From Candidatus Saccharimonadota bacterium (GTDB taxonomy: Bacteria > Patescibacteriota > Saccharimonadia > Saccharimonadales > Saccharimonadaceae): DNA of 64,000 nucleotides. Where the stretch lies: assembly GCA_024699125.1 (NCBI GenBank), contig JAILQE010000012.1, positions 90,263 through 154,262 of the forward strand, in the 5' to 3' direction. Below, piece after piece: positions 36,730 to 46,786 of this stretch. The notes beneath the pieces are model-generated. The model had not been told where the DNA came from. It was given only the letters and a program-made list of their open reading frames with translations, and did no database searches. Each line of letters begins with the position of its first letter. Position 1 is the first letter of the stretch. A program made the position numbers and the translations under genes.

Positions 36730-38070
36730 TTAATCCATTAGCGATTCAAAATAAAGTCTTAATTCTTCGGCCACGAACTGGTCTTTGTCTTTAACTGCCT
36801 CGAGCTCGGCCATGAATTTTGGCGCGCGTTTTTCTAGTTTAGCGCGGCGATAATCCTGCCATTTTTTTGCTTCGGCTTCGGTCAAAGATTTTGGGAAGTT
36901 CTTTGCTTTGTAGTGTAGTAATAATTCCGGCAGACGTTCGTCCGTGAAGTCTGGATGAAAATCAACGAGCTGTTCCCCGTTTGCGGCTGCCACGGCCTGG
37001 CAACGCGTGCGATCGCGGTCATCCAAAAATCCGTCATACAGGGCATTTTCAGCATCTTCGGCCGGCGGAAATTCTGGCATGTTCTCGTTTTTCTCACGCA
37101 TTTGCTCGGCAAATTCCGGATGGTCTAACAAACTCTGTATATTCTTCTCTACCGTCGCGCGATCTAAGCCAATTTTTTGCCAGCCATCCGCTTTGTCCAA
37201 AACTGCGAGTGGTGCCACGGCTGGGCATTTATTAAAGCAAAGTTCTTTGACGGTCGGATAAAACGAAACGTTTTCGCCGGCTAGCATTTCGTCTAAGTTT
37301 TTGCGAAGATCAAACACCAAAATGTTGCCGTTTCTTGCCGTAGTCAAAGGGAACGCCACCGTGGTTTTATTAAATTCGGAACTGTATTTGCCGGAAGCAT
37401 ACACAAACGGATGCTTATTCTCGAGATTCACGAGTTTTTTGACATCGTTTTTCTTGCGCAGCTTAAATAAATAATCAAACAAATCCGGTTGTTTAGATTT
37501 AATCAAGTCGGCCACGGCGATTGTGGCATAAACGTCCGCCAAAGCATCATGCGCATGCTCATGTTCGATGCCGTTTAATTTAGTAATTAGCTCTAGGCGG
37601 TTGGTTGGTTTGCCGTCTTCGGTGAATGGCCAGTTAATTCCCTCCGGGCGCAGCGCGCGCGTGAGGCGCACGACGTCGAGAAAATCCCAACGGCTGCGGT
37701 CATCTTTCCATTGCCACTCGTATGGGTCGCGGAAGGTGCGCCAAAAGAGATTGCGCATAAATTCGTCATCAAAACGCACGGTATTGTAGCCCACGGCCAC
37801 CGTGCCGGGCGTAAAAATTTCTTCGGCCACGTATTTAGAAAACTCGGCCTCAGAAATACCGTCACGCATAGTATCTTGCGGCGTGATTTTAGTTACCATG
37901 ATGGCGCCAGGACTTGGCAAAATATCGTCGGATAGTTTCACCAAAATATTTACCGGCTCGCCCATTGGCTTCAAATTCATATCGGTGCGCTGGCCCGCAA
38001 ATTGCATGATGCGGTCTTCGCGCGAGTTCAAGCCCGAAGTCTCAAGATCATAAAAGAAGAAATTTTGCAT
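36730..38070 (-). CDS. sbcB: Exodeoxyribonuclease I (DEDDh 3'-5' ssDNA exonuclease)
   Basis: The 446-aa protein starts FFFYDLETSGLN, which contains the first acidic pair of the DnaQ-like site. Further motifs are GYNTVRFDDEF (the ExoII Asp) and HDALADVYATIAV (ExoIII His/Asp). An SH3-like and helical C-terminal half follows, as in E. coli ExoI (475 aa). The enzyme degrades single-stranded DNA 3'-5' in recombination and repair. TGCTATAAT lies six nt before the ATG, so it is leaderless. Confidence 0.93.
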   Translation of the reverse strand: MQNFFFYDLETSGLNSREDRIMQFAGQRTDMNLKPMGEPVNILVKLSDDILPSPGAIMVTKITPQDTMRDGISEAEFSKYVAEEIFTPGTVAVGYNTVRFDDEFMRNLFWRTFRDPYEWQWKDDRSRWDFLDVVRLTRALRPEGINWPFTEDGKPTNRLELITKLNGIEHEHAHDALADVYATIAVADLIKSKQPDLFDYLFKLRKKNDVKKLVNLENKHPFVYASGKYSSEFNKTTVAFPLTTARNGNILVFDLRKNLDEMLAGENVSFYPTVKELCFNKCPAVAPLAVLDKADGWQKIGLDRATVEKNIQSLLDHPEFAEQMREKNENMPEFPPAEDAENALYDGFLDDRDRTRCQAVAAANGEQLVDFHPDFTDERLPELLLHYKAKNFPKSLTEAEAKKWQDYRRAKLEKRAPKFMAELEAVKDKDQFVAEELRLYFESLMD

Positions 38071-38125
38071 AACACAATTATAGCACGCGGGATTCGCGTG
38101 CTACAACCGCTGCAGTTTTAGGCTT

Positions 38126-41100
38126 TTAGTTCCAGGATGGCTCAACGATATTGTTGGTGCCGTGAGTGTTTGAAACGATGAAGTTGTCGTGATCGGTTAC
38201 TTTTGAAACGTCCCATCCACTAATGTCGCCGATATACCACGTGGTGGCTTCATAACCAGCGCCGGCAAACATGCCAGACATATTCTCTACTTTGCTAGTA
38301 TCCCATCCGCTAAGATCACCCACGTTAAACGCGTCAGCCGCGGCGCCAGTACCATTAAACATGCCGGCCATACTAACAACGTTCTTAGTATCCCATCCAC
38401 TAAGGTTGCCAAGATCAACCGCTGCAGCGTTCATCCCAAACGAAGCAAATGCACCACTCAGGGATGATATGTTACCGATATTAAGCCCGCCCAAACCTAT
38501 AACTCTTACTGTACCGGTAGCGTTATATCCGAAGCCAGAGAACGCAATGCTGCCAGTAAAATTGCTCGTATTCCATCCACTTATATCAAGTGTAATGTTA
38601 ATCTTGGCTCCGTAACCAGAGAATCCAATAGAGCTCGTAATATTGCTTACATCCCAGTTCGAAAGATTACATGTATAACTTTCGACCTTGCTACTATCAA
38701 CATACGGCATGACGCCCCTGTTCGAATCGTTGAGACCTCTCCAGGACGGAAGATTTAAGGTGAATTCACGTGCACTATTTCCGGTTCCACTAAAGATACT
38801 ACTAGTGACGGCTCCGTTGATATTCCAGTTAGGGAGGCTAATGGTACAGGTGTCGGAGTTTAAGCACATAGCGGAGAACATGCTCTTCATACTTGCGCCT
38901 TCGGCTATTGTCCAGCCACTAATGCTAAAGTCAACATTCGTTTTATACATCGAGACGCTACCGAACATACTTTCAAAATCTGCCACGTTACTGACGTCCC
39001 ATCCGCTAATATCACCGATGTTATAGGTATTAGCATATCCGCCTGATCCAGCAAACATACTCTTCATGCTGACTACACCGCTTACATCCCAGCTATCTAG
39101 TCCTACGATTTCGAACTTTTGTACGCCAGACCCGCCAGCTGCACCACTGAATAGATTGTTCATGCTTACGCCACTATCTTTAAGTAGCCAGCCATCCACA
39201 ATAACCTTCCAGTTAGTTGCGTTACTACCGCCACCGCCAAATACGTTGGTTATCGAGGTTGCTTTGCGCAAATCCCAACCCGTGAAGTCGATTGTCCAGT
39301 TGGTCGCAGAGCTGCCAGCCCCACCCACAATACTACCAACGGTAGTAACATTACTCGTGTTCCAACCGCTCATATCGATATAGAAGGTACCAGTGTTGCT
39401 GCTGTTGGTGCCACTAAACAAGCTGGAAATCGTTGTTAGACTTTCTAGATTCCAACCATGGACGTCAAGAGTAAACGGATTCGCGTTCGAGAAGCCTCCA
39501 CCATAGAAATATAATGATTCTACTTTACTTACATCCCAGCTCGACAGATCAAGTTCCCAGCTTTGCACTTTGCTACCAGCCCCACCAAATAGACCTGACA
39601 TATTTGTAACACTTGATGTATCCATGCCATGGAAATCATGTTCCCAGACAGTGGCGTTGTACACGGCGCCACCGAATAAGTTGTAAAGACTCGTATTATT
39701 GCTACTATTAAGATTTCTAAGATTAATTCTGTAGGTTTTTGCCGACGCACCGGAACCAGCAAACATGCTTGCCATACTAGTAACGCCTACAGCATTCCAT
39801 GTGCTTAGGTCGACGGACCATACCGTATTATTGCCGGAGTTGCCACTACCAGAGCCAGCGAACATACTTTCTAGGTCTGCGGCGCCAATAATATCCCAGT
39901 TGCTCACATTTGGCGACCACGTTACTGCGTTACGACCCGTATTACTAAATATGGACCCTATCTTGATTGGGTTATTAATGTCCCATTCGCTCATGTTTAG
40001 TGTCCACGCGGTTGCATTATCGCCAGCGCCATTAAAGAGATACGAACTATTACCTGACATATCTTCTATGCTGTCCGGGCTCCAGCCAACTAGGCTTAAT
40101 GTATAAGTTGTGGCATTCGGGCCAGTATTAGCAAAGAGATTGCGCATATTTATAATGTTTTCAATGTTCCAGTTGTCTAGAATTAGGGTCCAGGTAGTGG
40201 CATTGTTGCCGGCCTGGTTAAACATGTAGGATTCTGAGCCACTCATATCCCGCATATTTGTCAAATTCCATCCATTAAGGTCGAGCGACCATGTGGTAGA
40301 ATTTAGACCCGCCGATTCAAACATGCTCTTCATGGCAACAACATTCGACATATTCCAACCACTGAGATCCATAGACCAGTTTGTCGCCCTCGTCATGAAT
40401 TTATTGAACATATTACTCATATTAGTAACTCTGCCAACATTCAGGTTTTCGAGCCCCTCAATTGTCCATACGGTAGAATAATAAGAATAATAAGAAGTAC
40501 TACCTGCCTCTTCAAACATTCCCGCCATGCTAGACACGCGACTAGTATCCCATCCGCTAATATTCAAGTCCCATGATCTGGCCGGATAATAATAGTAGTT
40601 GTTGCCAGTGTAGGCGAACATATATGCCATATTCACGGCTTTGTCGATATTCCATGAACTGAGATCAAGGCTCCAAACCAAATTGTCACTAGTTTCGGTA
40701 CCTGTATGATAGAACATGTACGACATATCAACTACATTACTCATATCCCAACTACTAAGATCAAGCGTCCATCTTCGTACGTAGGCAGTTCCATTAATCC
40801 ATCTACTGTCTGAGTACCCAGAGATATATTCTGTATATGTATAGTAATAGAACATGTGCGAAGCGTTTATGACTTTGCTCATATTAATATTAGCTAAACC
40901 AGTGATAGCGCTCGAACGATTGGCGAACCAGTATGCCGTGCTAATAGGCTCATAGTCGTGGAATGATTCAGAAATGTTGATTGTACTGCCGGCATAATCC
41001 GTCGTCCATTCAGGTTGGTTGCTTTCCGATGCTAACAGTGGCACATCGTAGACTCTACTAATTATGGTTTCACCAATATTATCGGTGTAAGTGTCACCCA

Positions 41101-43543
41101 CGACATATTCATTAGTATCGTATACAAAATTCAGGTTATCGTTTTCCCCCAAGATTGCCTTTGCGGAAGCAATAGTATTACCGCTTGCGCTGCCCGGTTT
41201 TACGACGCAACGAACATGCTGGAACGATGTGGTTGGTAATTGATAGGTGCTACCACCGGAAGATTCAGCATAACTTTTCCCATAGTTCGAGCTGCTAGTG
41301 CTAGTGTTTTTATATACTGCATCAGTCCAGTTATTATCATAAATGGTAAAGGTCCTGTAACGATAATAATTTGAGTAGCTATCGTTGAGCTCGCGATACG
41401 AATAGTACCCATAGTCATCATAAGAACGCCCACCAGGCATTTGCCAGCCTTTTGGACAAATCGACGAATGCTTAGGGCTATTAGTGCCAACTGATGCGGC
41501 ATAGTAGTTATACGAATTACCCACAAGCCTTTGGCTAGAGTCCGTAGTTTCGTTATCTACGTAATATTGCGCCGTGGTGGTCGATTCGATTGGGTCACTT
41601 ATCGCAGGAAGCACGAAATCTGTCGTCGTGTTTGTATCATTAGGAGTCAAGGTTAATTCAGTAGCACCATCACCAAGTCTTAGGCCTTCTATCATCCAGC
41701 AAGTCGCAGACGAGCCTTCGCTATAGCGTTTAAATTTTGCAACTTTATAGATTTTACCATCGCGCGTATCCATTAAGTCGATTGATGCATTCACGGATAC
41801 TGCTGCGCAGATAGAGCCGGTCATGTCTTGCATAGCATAATGCTCGCCGTCGACTTTCTCTTTACCGGCAGCCTCGAAAGCCTCTTCGAAACTATGCTCG
41901 ACGGAGCCCCAAATCGCATAGAAGTTGTTTGCGGTGCTCGTATTCGTAATCAATGTATCACCAGGCTGATATTCTGGTTCTGAGGCGTTCGGATCTGTGG
42001 CCCAACCGAGGAAACCAACTGTATCGAGCGGGGGCATAACGTCTGTTCCCATAGCCCTTGCACGAATGCTTGCATCGGCACCACCCCAGCTGGCTGGTTC
42101 ATACTGATAGTAGATATCGTTGGTCCCATTATTCATATAATATACGAATGGGTACACACTCGTCCTTAGTGCTACGCATCGAATCGACGCGAAGGCGTTG
42201 GCGTAAATATACCCATCGCTCAACGATGAGATGCCATAGATGATATTGTCTGGGCCGGCAGACAATTCCATTGTTCCGTTAAGAGTAATATATTTAGCGG
42301 AATTATATGTGGATCCGCTTTCGTTCACTGATATATTGGACTCGTAAGGAAGCGCAGAAATATATATCGGAGCAGCCCCCATAATATTGTAGTTCTCAAC
42401 TAGCTTGTCTAGGCTATACTGTTCGTCAACGGAGTCGCCACTAGTATTCCTGTCTGGTAGACGCCAACCCTTTGGACAAACCGCCGCCATGAGAGATGCG
42501 GATCTGGTAGGATATCTACCTCCTATTATATAATGCCAGTTCTCGCTATCGGCATCCAAATCTTCGGTTGATTTTAGGCTTTCTTTCAATCTGAATATCC
42601 CATTTGATGCATACGAGCCTCCTTCGACATATGTATCAGGATCAATATTGCTTGGGTAAACTACCCCGTTAGACCCATTCCATGTCGTGCCGGATTTTTC
42701 TATCTCATCCACCCTTTGAGACGCTACATTTATCGTGACTGGGCTTACGGTGTTGGATGTGTCAGGATAGAGTGTCACGCTTGGCGCCGTAAGCTCAAAG
42801 TTGAGGTTTTGTGTCATCCAGACGTTACCATCTTGGAGTTTGGCTACCCAATATTTTTTGTTATCGCGCTTATCAATAAGCTGATATTGTTCTTCCATCT
42901 CCATACTAGCGTAGACATCATCGTTAATATCCTGCATGTAGCGAGTGGTGGCGATGGTGTCTGGAATTGGGTTTGCGATAGCGGTGAATGTGACCGTGTT
43001 GCGATATTCGCCAGGGGCCTGGAATTGATTAGCGCGAGCACCAATCAAGAATGGAATCTCGTCGTTGGCTGGGTCGGTAGTGGTTTTAATAAGGACTGGT
43101 ACAAGCGAGGTGAAGTTTGGAATACCATTATAGGTCTCACCATGGTCAGTTGAAAAACCCCAGGTACGATCCTGAGTAATTTCGCTAACAATAATACCTG
43201 GCTCGATACTAGAGAAGACGTCTTGCCTACCGTCGCCTTCTTCATCGATACGAATAAGGTCGCTAGTGTTGCTTTCTAGGCTACCGGCAACAGCATTAAC
43301 CGTGTAGCCGGACTCACTGTTAGTAGAAACGAGAACATTAATTTCGTTACTATTATCAGCGGTGCCTGGGAGCAAGTTATCAATTGAAACATCAGAAGAA
43401 GAAATCGAAATTGACAACATCTGCGAGATTGAAAATTCAATATAGGCGTCTTTGCGACTAGAAAGGGCATGCGCCGCGATGCCGGCAAAAATCACCACCA
43501 TAGTTACTATAGGGAGTAACAGCTTAGCATAACCCTTTTTCAT
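38126..43543 (-). CDS. Giant BspA/DUF285-type adhesin with Trp-containing repeats
   Basis: The 1805-aa protein has an N-terminal signal anchor, a beta domain of about 200 residues and two Fibrobacter-type paralogous domains (marked by WMTQNLNFE...CPKGWRLP and CWMIEGLRLG...CPKGWQMP). About 30 leucine-rich units of 26-30 residues of the form WxLDLSGWNxSNVxxMxxMFxxxGxNA fill the rest. DUF285/BspA repeats mediate binding to host cells or other bacteria in other organisms. It has no sorting motif at the C-terminus. I place the start at ATG 43543, seven nt after TGCTATAAT, which lies inside the longer ORF-track version (43576). Confidence 0.9.
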   Translation of the reverse strand: MKKGYAKLLLPIVTMVVIFAGIAAHALSSRKDAYIEFSISQMLSISISSSDVSIDNLLPGTADNSNEINVLVSTNSESGYTVNAVAGSLESNTSDLIRIDEEGDGRQDVFSSIEPGIIVSEITQDRTWGFSTDHGETYNGIPNFTSLVPVLIKTTTDPANDEIPFLIGARANQFQAPGEYRNTVTFTAIANPIPDTIATTRYMQDINDDVYASMEMEEQYQLIDKRDNKKYWVAKLQDGNVWMTQNLNFELTAPSVTLYPDTSNTVSPVTINVASQRVDEIEKSGTTWNGSNGVVYPSNIDPDTYVEGGSYASNGIFRLKESLKSTEDLDADSENWHYIIGGRYPTRSASLMAAVCPKGWRLPDRNTSGDSVDEQYSLDKLVENYNIMGAAPIYISALPYESNISVNESGSTYNSAKYITLNGTMELSAGPDNIIYGISSLSDGYIYANAFASIRCVALRTSVYPFVYYMNNGTNDIYYQYEPASWGGADASIRARAMGTDVMPPLDTVGFLGWATDPNASEPEYQPGDTLITNTSTANNFYAIWGSVEHSFEEAFEAAGKEKVDGEHYAMQDMTGSICAAVSVNASIDLMDTRDGKIYKVAKFKRYSEGSSATCWMIEGLRLGDGATELTLTPNDTNTTTDFVLPAISDPIESTTTAQYYVDNETTDSSQRLVGNSYNYYAASVGTNSPKHSSICPKGWQMPGGRSYDDYGYYSYRELNDSYSNYYRYRTFTIYDNNWTDAVYKNTSTSSSNYGKSYAESSGGSTYQLPTTSFQHVRCVVKPGSASGNTIASAKAILGENDNLNFVYDTNEYVVGDTYTDNIGETIISRVYDVPLLASESNQPEWTTDYAGSTINISESFHDYEPISTAYWFANRSSAITGLANINMSKVINASHMFYYYTYTEYISGYSDSRWINGTAYVRRWTLDLSSWDMSNVVDMSYMFYHTGTETSDNLVWSLDLSSWNIDKAVNMAYMFAYTGNNYYYYPARSWDLNISGWDTSRVSSMAGMFEEAGSTSYYSYYSTVWTIEGLENLNVGRVTNMSNMFNKFMTRATNWSMDLSGWNMSNVVAMKSMFESAGLNSTTWSLDLNGWNLTNMRDMSGSESYMFNQAGNNATTWTLILDNWNIENIINMRNLFANTGPNATTYTLSLVGWSPDSIEDMSGNSSYLFNGAGDNATAWTLNMSEWDINNPIKIGSIFSNTGRNAVTWSPNVSNWDIIGAADLESMFAGSGSGNSGNNTVWSVDLSTWNAVGVTSMASMFAGSGASAKTYRINLRNLNSSNNTSLYNLFGGAVYNATVWEHDFHGMDTSSVTNMSGLFGGAGSKVQSWELDLSSWDVSKVESLYFYGGGFSNANPFTLDVHGWNLESLTTISSLFSGTNSSNTGTFYIDMSGWNTSNVTTVGSIVGGAGSSATNWTIDFTGWDLRKATSITNVFGGGGSNATNWKVIVDGWLLKDSGVSMNNLFSGAAGGSGVQKFEIVGLDSWDVSGVVSMKSMFAGSGGYANTYNIGDISGWDVSNVADFESMFGSVSMYKTNVDFSISGWTIAEGASMKSMFSAMCLNSDTCTISLPNWNINGAVTSSIFSGTGNSAREFTLNLPSWRGLNDSNRGVMPYVDSSKVESYTCNLSNWDVSNITSSIGFSGYGAKINITLDISGWNTSNFTGSIAFSGFGYNATGTVRVIGLGGLNIGNISSLSGAFASFGMNAAAVDLGNLSGWDTKNVVSMAGMFNGTGAAADAFNVGDLSGWDTSKVENMSGMFAGAGYEATTWYIGDISGWDVSKVTDHDNFIVSNTHGTNNIVEPSWN

Positions 43544-43612
43544 ACTTTTTATTATAGCATAAGTTTTAAGTCGCAATGACTTTTTTGCAGATTTTGCCGA
43601 AAAACTTGGTAA

Positions 43613-44428
43613 TTATTTCTTCAAATATTCGACTGCGGCGAGAGCGGCAGCGGCGCCATCGGCGGCAGCGGTGATGGCTTGCTTAGTAGAACCCGAGCGT
43701 ACGTCGCCGGCGGCAAAGATGCCTGGCGCAGCAGCATAGTCGCGAGTTTTAATGTAGCCTTTTTCATCCAACAAATCAGACGGCAAAAATGTAGTAGCTG
43801 GGCGCTTGCCAATAAACACAAACACGCCATCAAGTGCGTCTAGCTCGGCCTTGGTTGGCATGGCATTTTCGTGAATTTCGATGTTCCCTGCGGCTTTGAT
43901 TTTATCCACCAAAACGGCGTCGGCTTTGAGCCCGCTGTGACTATATAAAACTATATGATTAACAATCTCAGACAAATACAAAGCTTCCTGCACGGCCGAA
44001 TTACCACCGCCAATCACGGCGATGTTTTTGCCTTTATAAAGTGGTGCGTCACAAATTGCGCAATAAGAAATCGGCGAAGTAGTGTCAAGTTCCAAGGTTT
44101 TTGGCTCGGAGCCAGTGGCCACCAACACAGCGCGTGTAGCAACCGGCTCGCCGTCAATTATTATTTCTAAACCCGTCTCACCGGCCGCAATTTTTTCACA
44201 AGTGCCATAGGAGATTTTGGCGCCCGCCTCATTGGCTTGTTTTTTCAAATTCTCGGCTAGATCTGCACCAGCACCCACGAAACCAGGATAATTTTCAATG
44301 CGATCAATTTCGGTTAAAGCCCCGCCGATTTTGGCTTTTTCGAAAACTTCAGTTTTTACGCCAGCACGCGCAGCATAAATTGCTGCCGTCAAAGCTGCCG
44401 GGCCCGAACCGATAATCGCAAGATCCAT
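43613..44428 (-). CDS. trxB: Thioredoxin reductase-like FAD/NAD(P)-dependent oxidoreductase
   Basis: The 271-aa protein has the FAD dinucleotide motif GSGPAALTAAIYAARAG, a redox CxxC (SYCAICDAPLYKG) and a second nucleotide motif IGGGNSAVQEAL. The C-terminal FAD signature is GIFAAGDVRSGSTKQ. It is about 40 residues shorter than usual TrxB, and the NADPH-selective HRR...R motif is not evident (YSHSGLKAD in its place), so the electron donor could differ. Its ATG overlaps the FKBP stop (TAATG-type coupling). Confidence 0.9.
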   Translation of the reverse strand: MDLAIIGSGPAALTAAIYAARAGVKTEVFEKAKIGGALTEIDRIENYPGFVGAGADLAENLKKQANEAGAKISYGTCEKIAAGETGLEIIIDGEPVATRAVLVATGSEPKTLELDTTSPISYCAICDAPLYKGKNIAVIGGGNSAVQEALYLSEIVNHIVLYSHSGLKADAVLVDKIKAAGNIEIHENAMPTKAELDALDGVFVFIGKRPATTFLPSDLLDEKGYIKTRDYAAAPGIFAAGDVRSGSTKQAITAAADGAAAALAAVEYLKK

Positions 44429-45180
44429 TATTCAGCCTCCTCCGGAGTTGGTTCGGCGTCGTCGCCACTCATCATTGCATCATAATCAATTCCATAATAG
44501 GCATATTGGATTTTGGTACGAGCAAGATCAGCCTCGTCGGCAATGCGCTTCAACTCTTCGGTTTTATCTACGGCCATCACAATAAATTTCAATGGCTTAT
44601 TGTAACCACCACAAATTTCGCGTGAGCTACCGTAGGCCAATTCGCCCGGAATAGTAATTTCGCGGATGCCGCCGGTTTTCATACCAGCAACACCAAGCGA
44701 CCAGCCTTCGATCAAGCCCATTTCCGGATCAATGATTTTATCAAAGCGGCTAGAGTATTGGAAACTATCAAAAGTTGAATCAAACACAGTTTCGTCTGGA
44801 CACCAACCCACATAGTAAGCGAGATAATTTGTATCATCATCGCCAATTACATGGCCGTAACCTTCTTTAAGATCGCGAGTAACGATGCCGCCTTCATTAG
44901 CTGAGGCCTCGTTAAAGGCTTTGACTTCAGACTTATAGTTCACGAATTCATGATAAAAATCGCGCGAAGCTTCTACAAGCGCATCGGTTTTGGTGCGGTA
45001 TTCTTCTTCGTATTTTGCTACTAAGGCCTGAGTTTCGGCGTCGAGATCGCTGCCCTCCGAATTCCCGCGCGACAAAACAATCGCAGCATAAGAAGCAATC
45101 ATTGAGCCGAGCATCAAAATAGCAATTGCGCCAATAATAATTCTCTGTTTGGTACTGGTTTTCAGTAAATCTTGGTCCAT
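44428..45180 (-). CDS. Membrane-anchored FKBP-type peptidyl-prolyl isomerase
   Basis: The 250-aa protein has an N-terminal TM (about residues 14-37) and a helical linker. The FKBP domain (about 105-205) contains VFDSTF, GWSLGVAGMKTGGIREITIPGELAYG and LKFIVMAVD, so it probably folds exported proteins at the outer face of the membrane. A short acidic tail ends it. A promoter (GGTATAAT) and an SD (GTGGAG) precede the ATG, just after the ribosomal operon terminator, and it pairs with the reductase gene. Confidence 0.9.
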   Translation of the reverse strand: MDQDLLKTSTKQRIIIGAIAILMLGSMIASYAAIVLSRGNSEGSDLDAETQALVAKYEEEYRTKTDALVEASRDFYHEFVNYKSEVKAFNEASANEGGIVTRDLKEGYGHVIGDDDTNYLAYYVGWCPDETVFDSTFDSFQYSSRFDKIIDPEMGLIEGWSLGVAGMKTGGIREITIPGELAYGSSREICGGYNKPLKFIVMAVDKTEELKRIADEADLARTKIQYAYYGIDYDAMMSGDDAEPTPEEAE

Positions 45181-45212
45181 TTCGTCTCCACTTTATTTTG
45201 TCTTATTATACC

Positions 45213-45243
45213 AAAAAAATAACCCCTTGCGGGGTTATTTTCT
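45213..45243 (-). terminator. Terminator of the ribosomal protein operon
   Basis: AAATAACCCC GCAA GGGGTTATTT is followed by TTTT on the minus strand, directly after rplO. secY does not follow rplO as it does in most bacteria. Confidence 0.9.
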
Positions 45244-45254
45244 TTAGCTTACAG

Positions 45255-45722
45255 TTATTTTTCAGCTTTCCTAGCAGGCTTCATTGGCACAGCAACTTTC
45301 TTGAAAGAGCCGCCAGCTTTTTCGATAGCTTCGATTGCGGTCTTTGAAGCAAATTGAGTTTCGAGTGCAATTTTTGCAGTGAGTTCGCCGCGAGTAATAA
45401 CCTTGACCTTTACGTATGGAGTAGAGATAAGGTTTTTGTCGGCGAGCACAAAGTTGTCAATGTTGCCAGTAAGCTCGTTCAAGCGATCGGTGTAGACAAC
45501 TTCAGCTTTGTCGTGCATGCTCTTGAAACCTTTGAGTTTTGGAATAGCTTGCATGATAGCGCGTTGACCACCCATGAAACCGGCAGCCATTTTGTGGTGA
45601 CCAGTACGGGATTTTTGACCCTTGGTACCACGACCAGCGGTTTTACCGAGGCCAGCGGAGATACCGCGGCCGCGGCGAGTTGGACGAGTGTTTTTCTCAA
45701 CTTGTAAATCGTTATACTTCAT
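45255..45722 (-). CDS. rplO: 50S ribosomal protein L15
   Basis: The 155-aa protein has the L15 glycine/arginine-rich N-terminus (RRGRGISAGLGKTAGRGTKGQ) and the C-terminal SKTAIEAIEKAGGS region. It binds 23S rRNA late in assembly. Its ATG overlaps the rpsE stop (TAATG). L30 (rpmD), normally between S5 and L15, is missing, as is known for CPR genomes. Confidence 0.96.
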   Translation of the reverse strand: MKYNDLQVEKNTRPTRRGRGISAGLGKTAGRGTKGQKSRTGHHKMAAGFMGGQRAIMQAIPKLKGFKSMHDKAEVVYTDRLNELTGNIDNFVLADKNLISTPYVKVKVITRGELTAKIALETQFASKTAIEAIEKAGGSFKKVAVPMKPARKAEK

Positions 45723-46455
45723 TATTTAGCCTCCTTTTTAGCGGCAGCTTTTACAGCTTTCGCTTTTTTAGCGGCTGGTTTTTTAGCTTCGGCTTTTTCG
45801 GCTGGTTTAGCTTCTTTTACAGCTGGTTTTGCAGCGGCTTTAGGAGCTTCAACCTTAGCGCCTTTGTTCCATTCAGAACGTGGAACTTGGGCACGCAAAC
45901 CTTCGATTACAGCGTAAGCAATGTTAACTTTGTTGGTAGAACCGAGTGATTTAGAAATCAAGTTCTTAACACCGGTAAGGCCCATGATCGAACGGACGGT
46001 GCCACCAGCGATAATACCAGTACCAGGAGCAGCTGGCTTCATAAGCACATCAGCGCCGGTGACTTTGGTTTCAACTTCGTGGCAGATGGTTTCGCCATCC
46101 ATTGCAAAGGTCACCATGGTTTTCTTGGCTTTGGTGGTAGCTTTAGCGACAGCGGCGGTAACATCGTTACCTTTGGCTACGCCGATACCAACTTTGTTTT
46201 TGTGGTTACCCACAGCAACGAGAGCTTTGAAACGCATGCGGCGGCCACCAGCAACGGTGCGGGAAACGCGGTCAACAGCTATGGTGATTTCATCAAATTC
46301 TTTGGTGCAACATCGGCTTTGACGCGATCGCGGCGGTTGCGGCGATCCATTTTCTTGCCAGCAATGTCTTTAACTTCTTTTTTGGCAGCGACCTCGTCGG
46401 TCATTTTAAGGGTGCCGGATTTATTGATAACTTTTGGGGCTTTATCTTCAGACAT
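45722..46455 (-). CDS. rpsE: 30S ribosomal protein S5, interrupted by an apparent -1 frameshift
   Basis: The gene is split over two frames. ATG 46455 opens MSEDKAPKV... and reads to DVAPK, where the frame runs into a TAG a few codons later. From the same point the other frame continues (FDEITIAVDRVSRTVAGGRRMRFKAL...), the normal S5 core. The sequence CCAAAGAATTTG lacks one base compared with an expected CCAAAGGAATTTG (PKEFDE), placing the deletion near 46299-46302. S5 is essential, so an assembly or sequencing error is most likely; true frameshifting cannot be excluded. The C-terminus carries a Lys/Ala/Glu tail of about 45 residues. Confidence 0.9.
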
Positions 46456-46456
46456 A

Positions 46457-46786
46457 TTAAAACTCCAATCCTTCCTTGCGGGCAGCATCAGCTAAGGCAG
46501 CCATGCGACCAGCATATAGTTTTGAACCGCGGTCAAAGACAACTTTTTTGATCTTAACTGCTTTGGCAGCCTTGGCGATTAATTCACCAATTTTGGCAGC
46601 TTTTTCAGTTTTAGAACCGGTCATTTTGGCGCCGATAGTAGTGGCGTAGGCCAAAGTGACTTTTTTGTCATCGTCAATGATTTGAGCGGTGATGTGAAGA
46701 TTTGAAAAATGGACAGTAAGGCGTGGGCGTTCTGCAGTACCGTGAATCTTCGCACGGGTGCGGTTAGCTCTAAATTCAGCTTTCAT
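46457..46786 (-). CDS. rplR: 50S ribosomal protein L18
   Basis: The 109-aa protein has [20 protein letters not shown] and the C-terminal [26 protein letters not shown] signature that binds 5S rRNA. It is coupled to rplF by a one-base overlap and to rpsE through TAATATG. Confidence 0.97.
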   Translation of the reverse strand: MKAEFRANRTRAKIHGTAERPRLTVHFSNLHITAQIIDDDKKVTLAYATTIGAKMTGSKTEKAAKIGELIAKAAKAVKIKKVVFDRGSKLYAGRMAALADAARKEGLEF

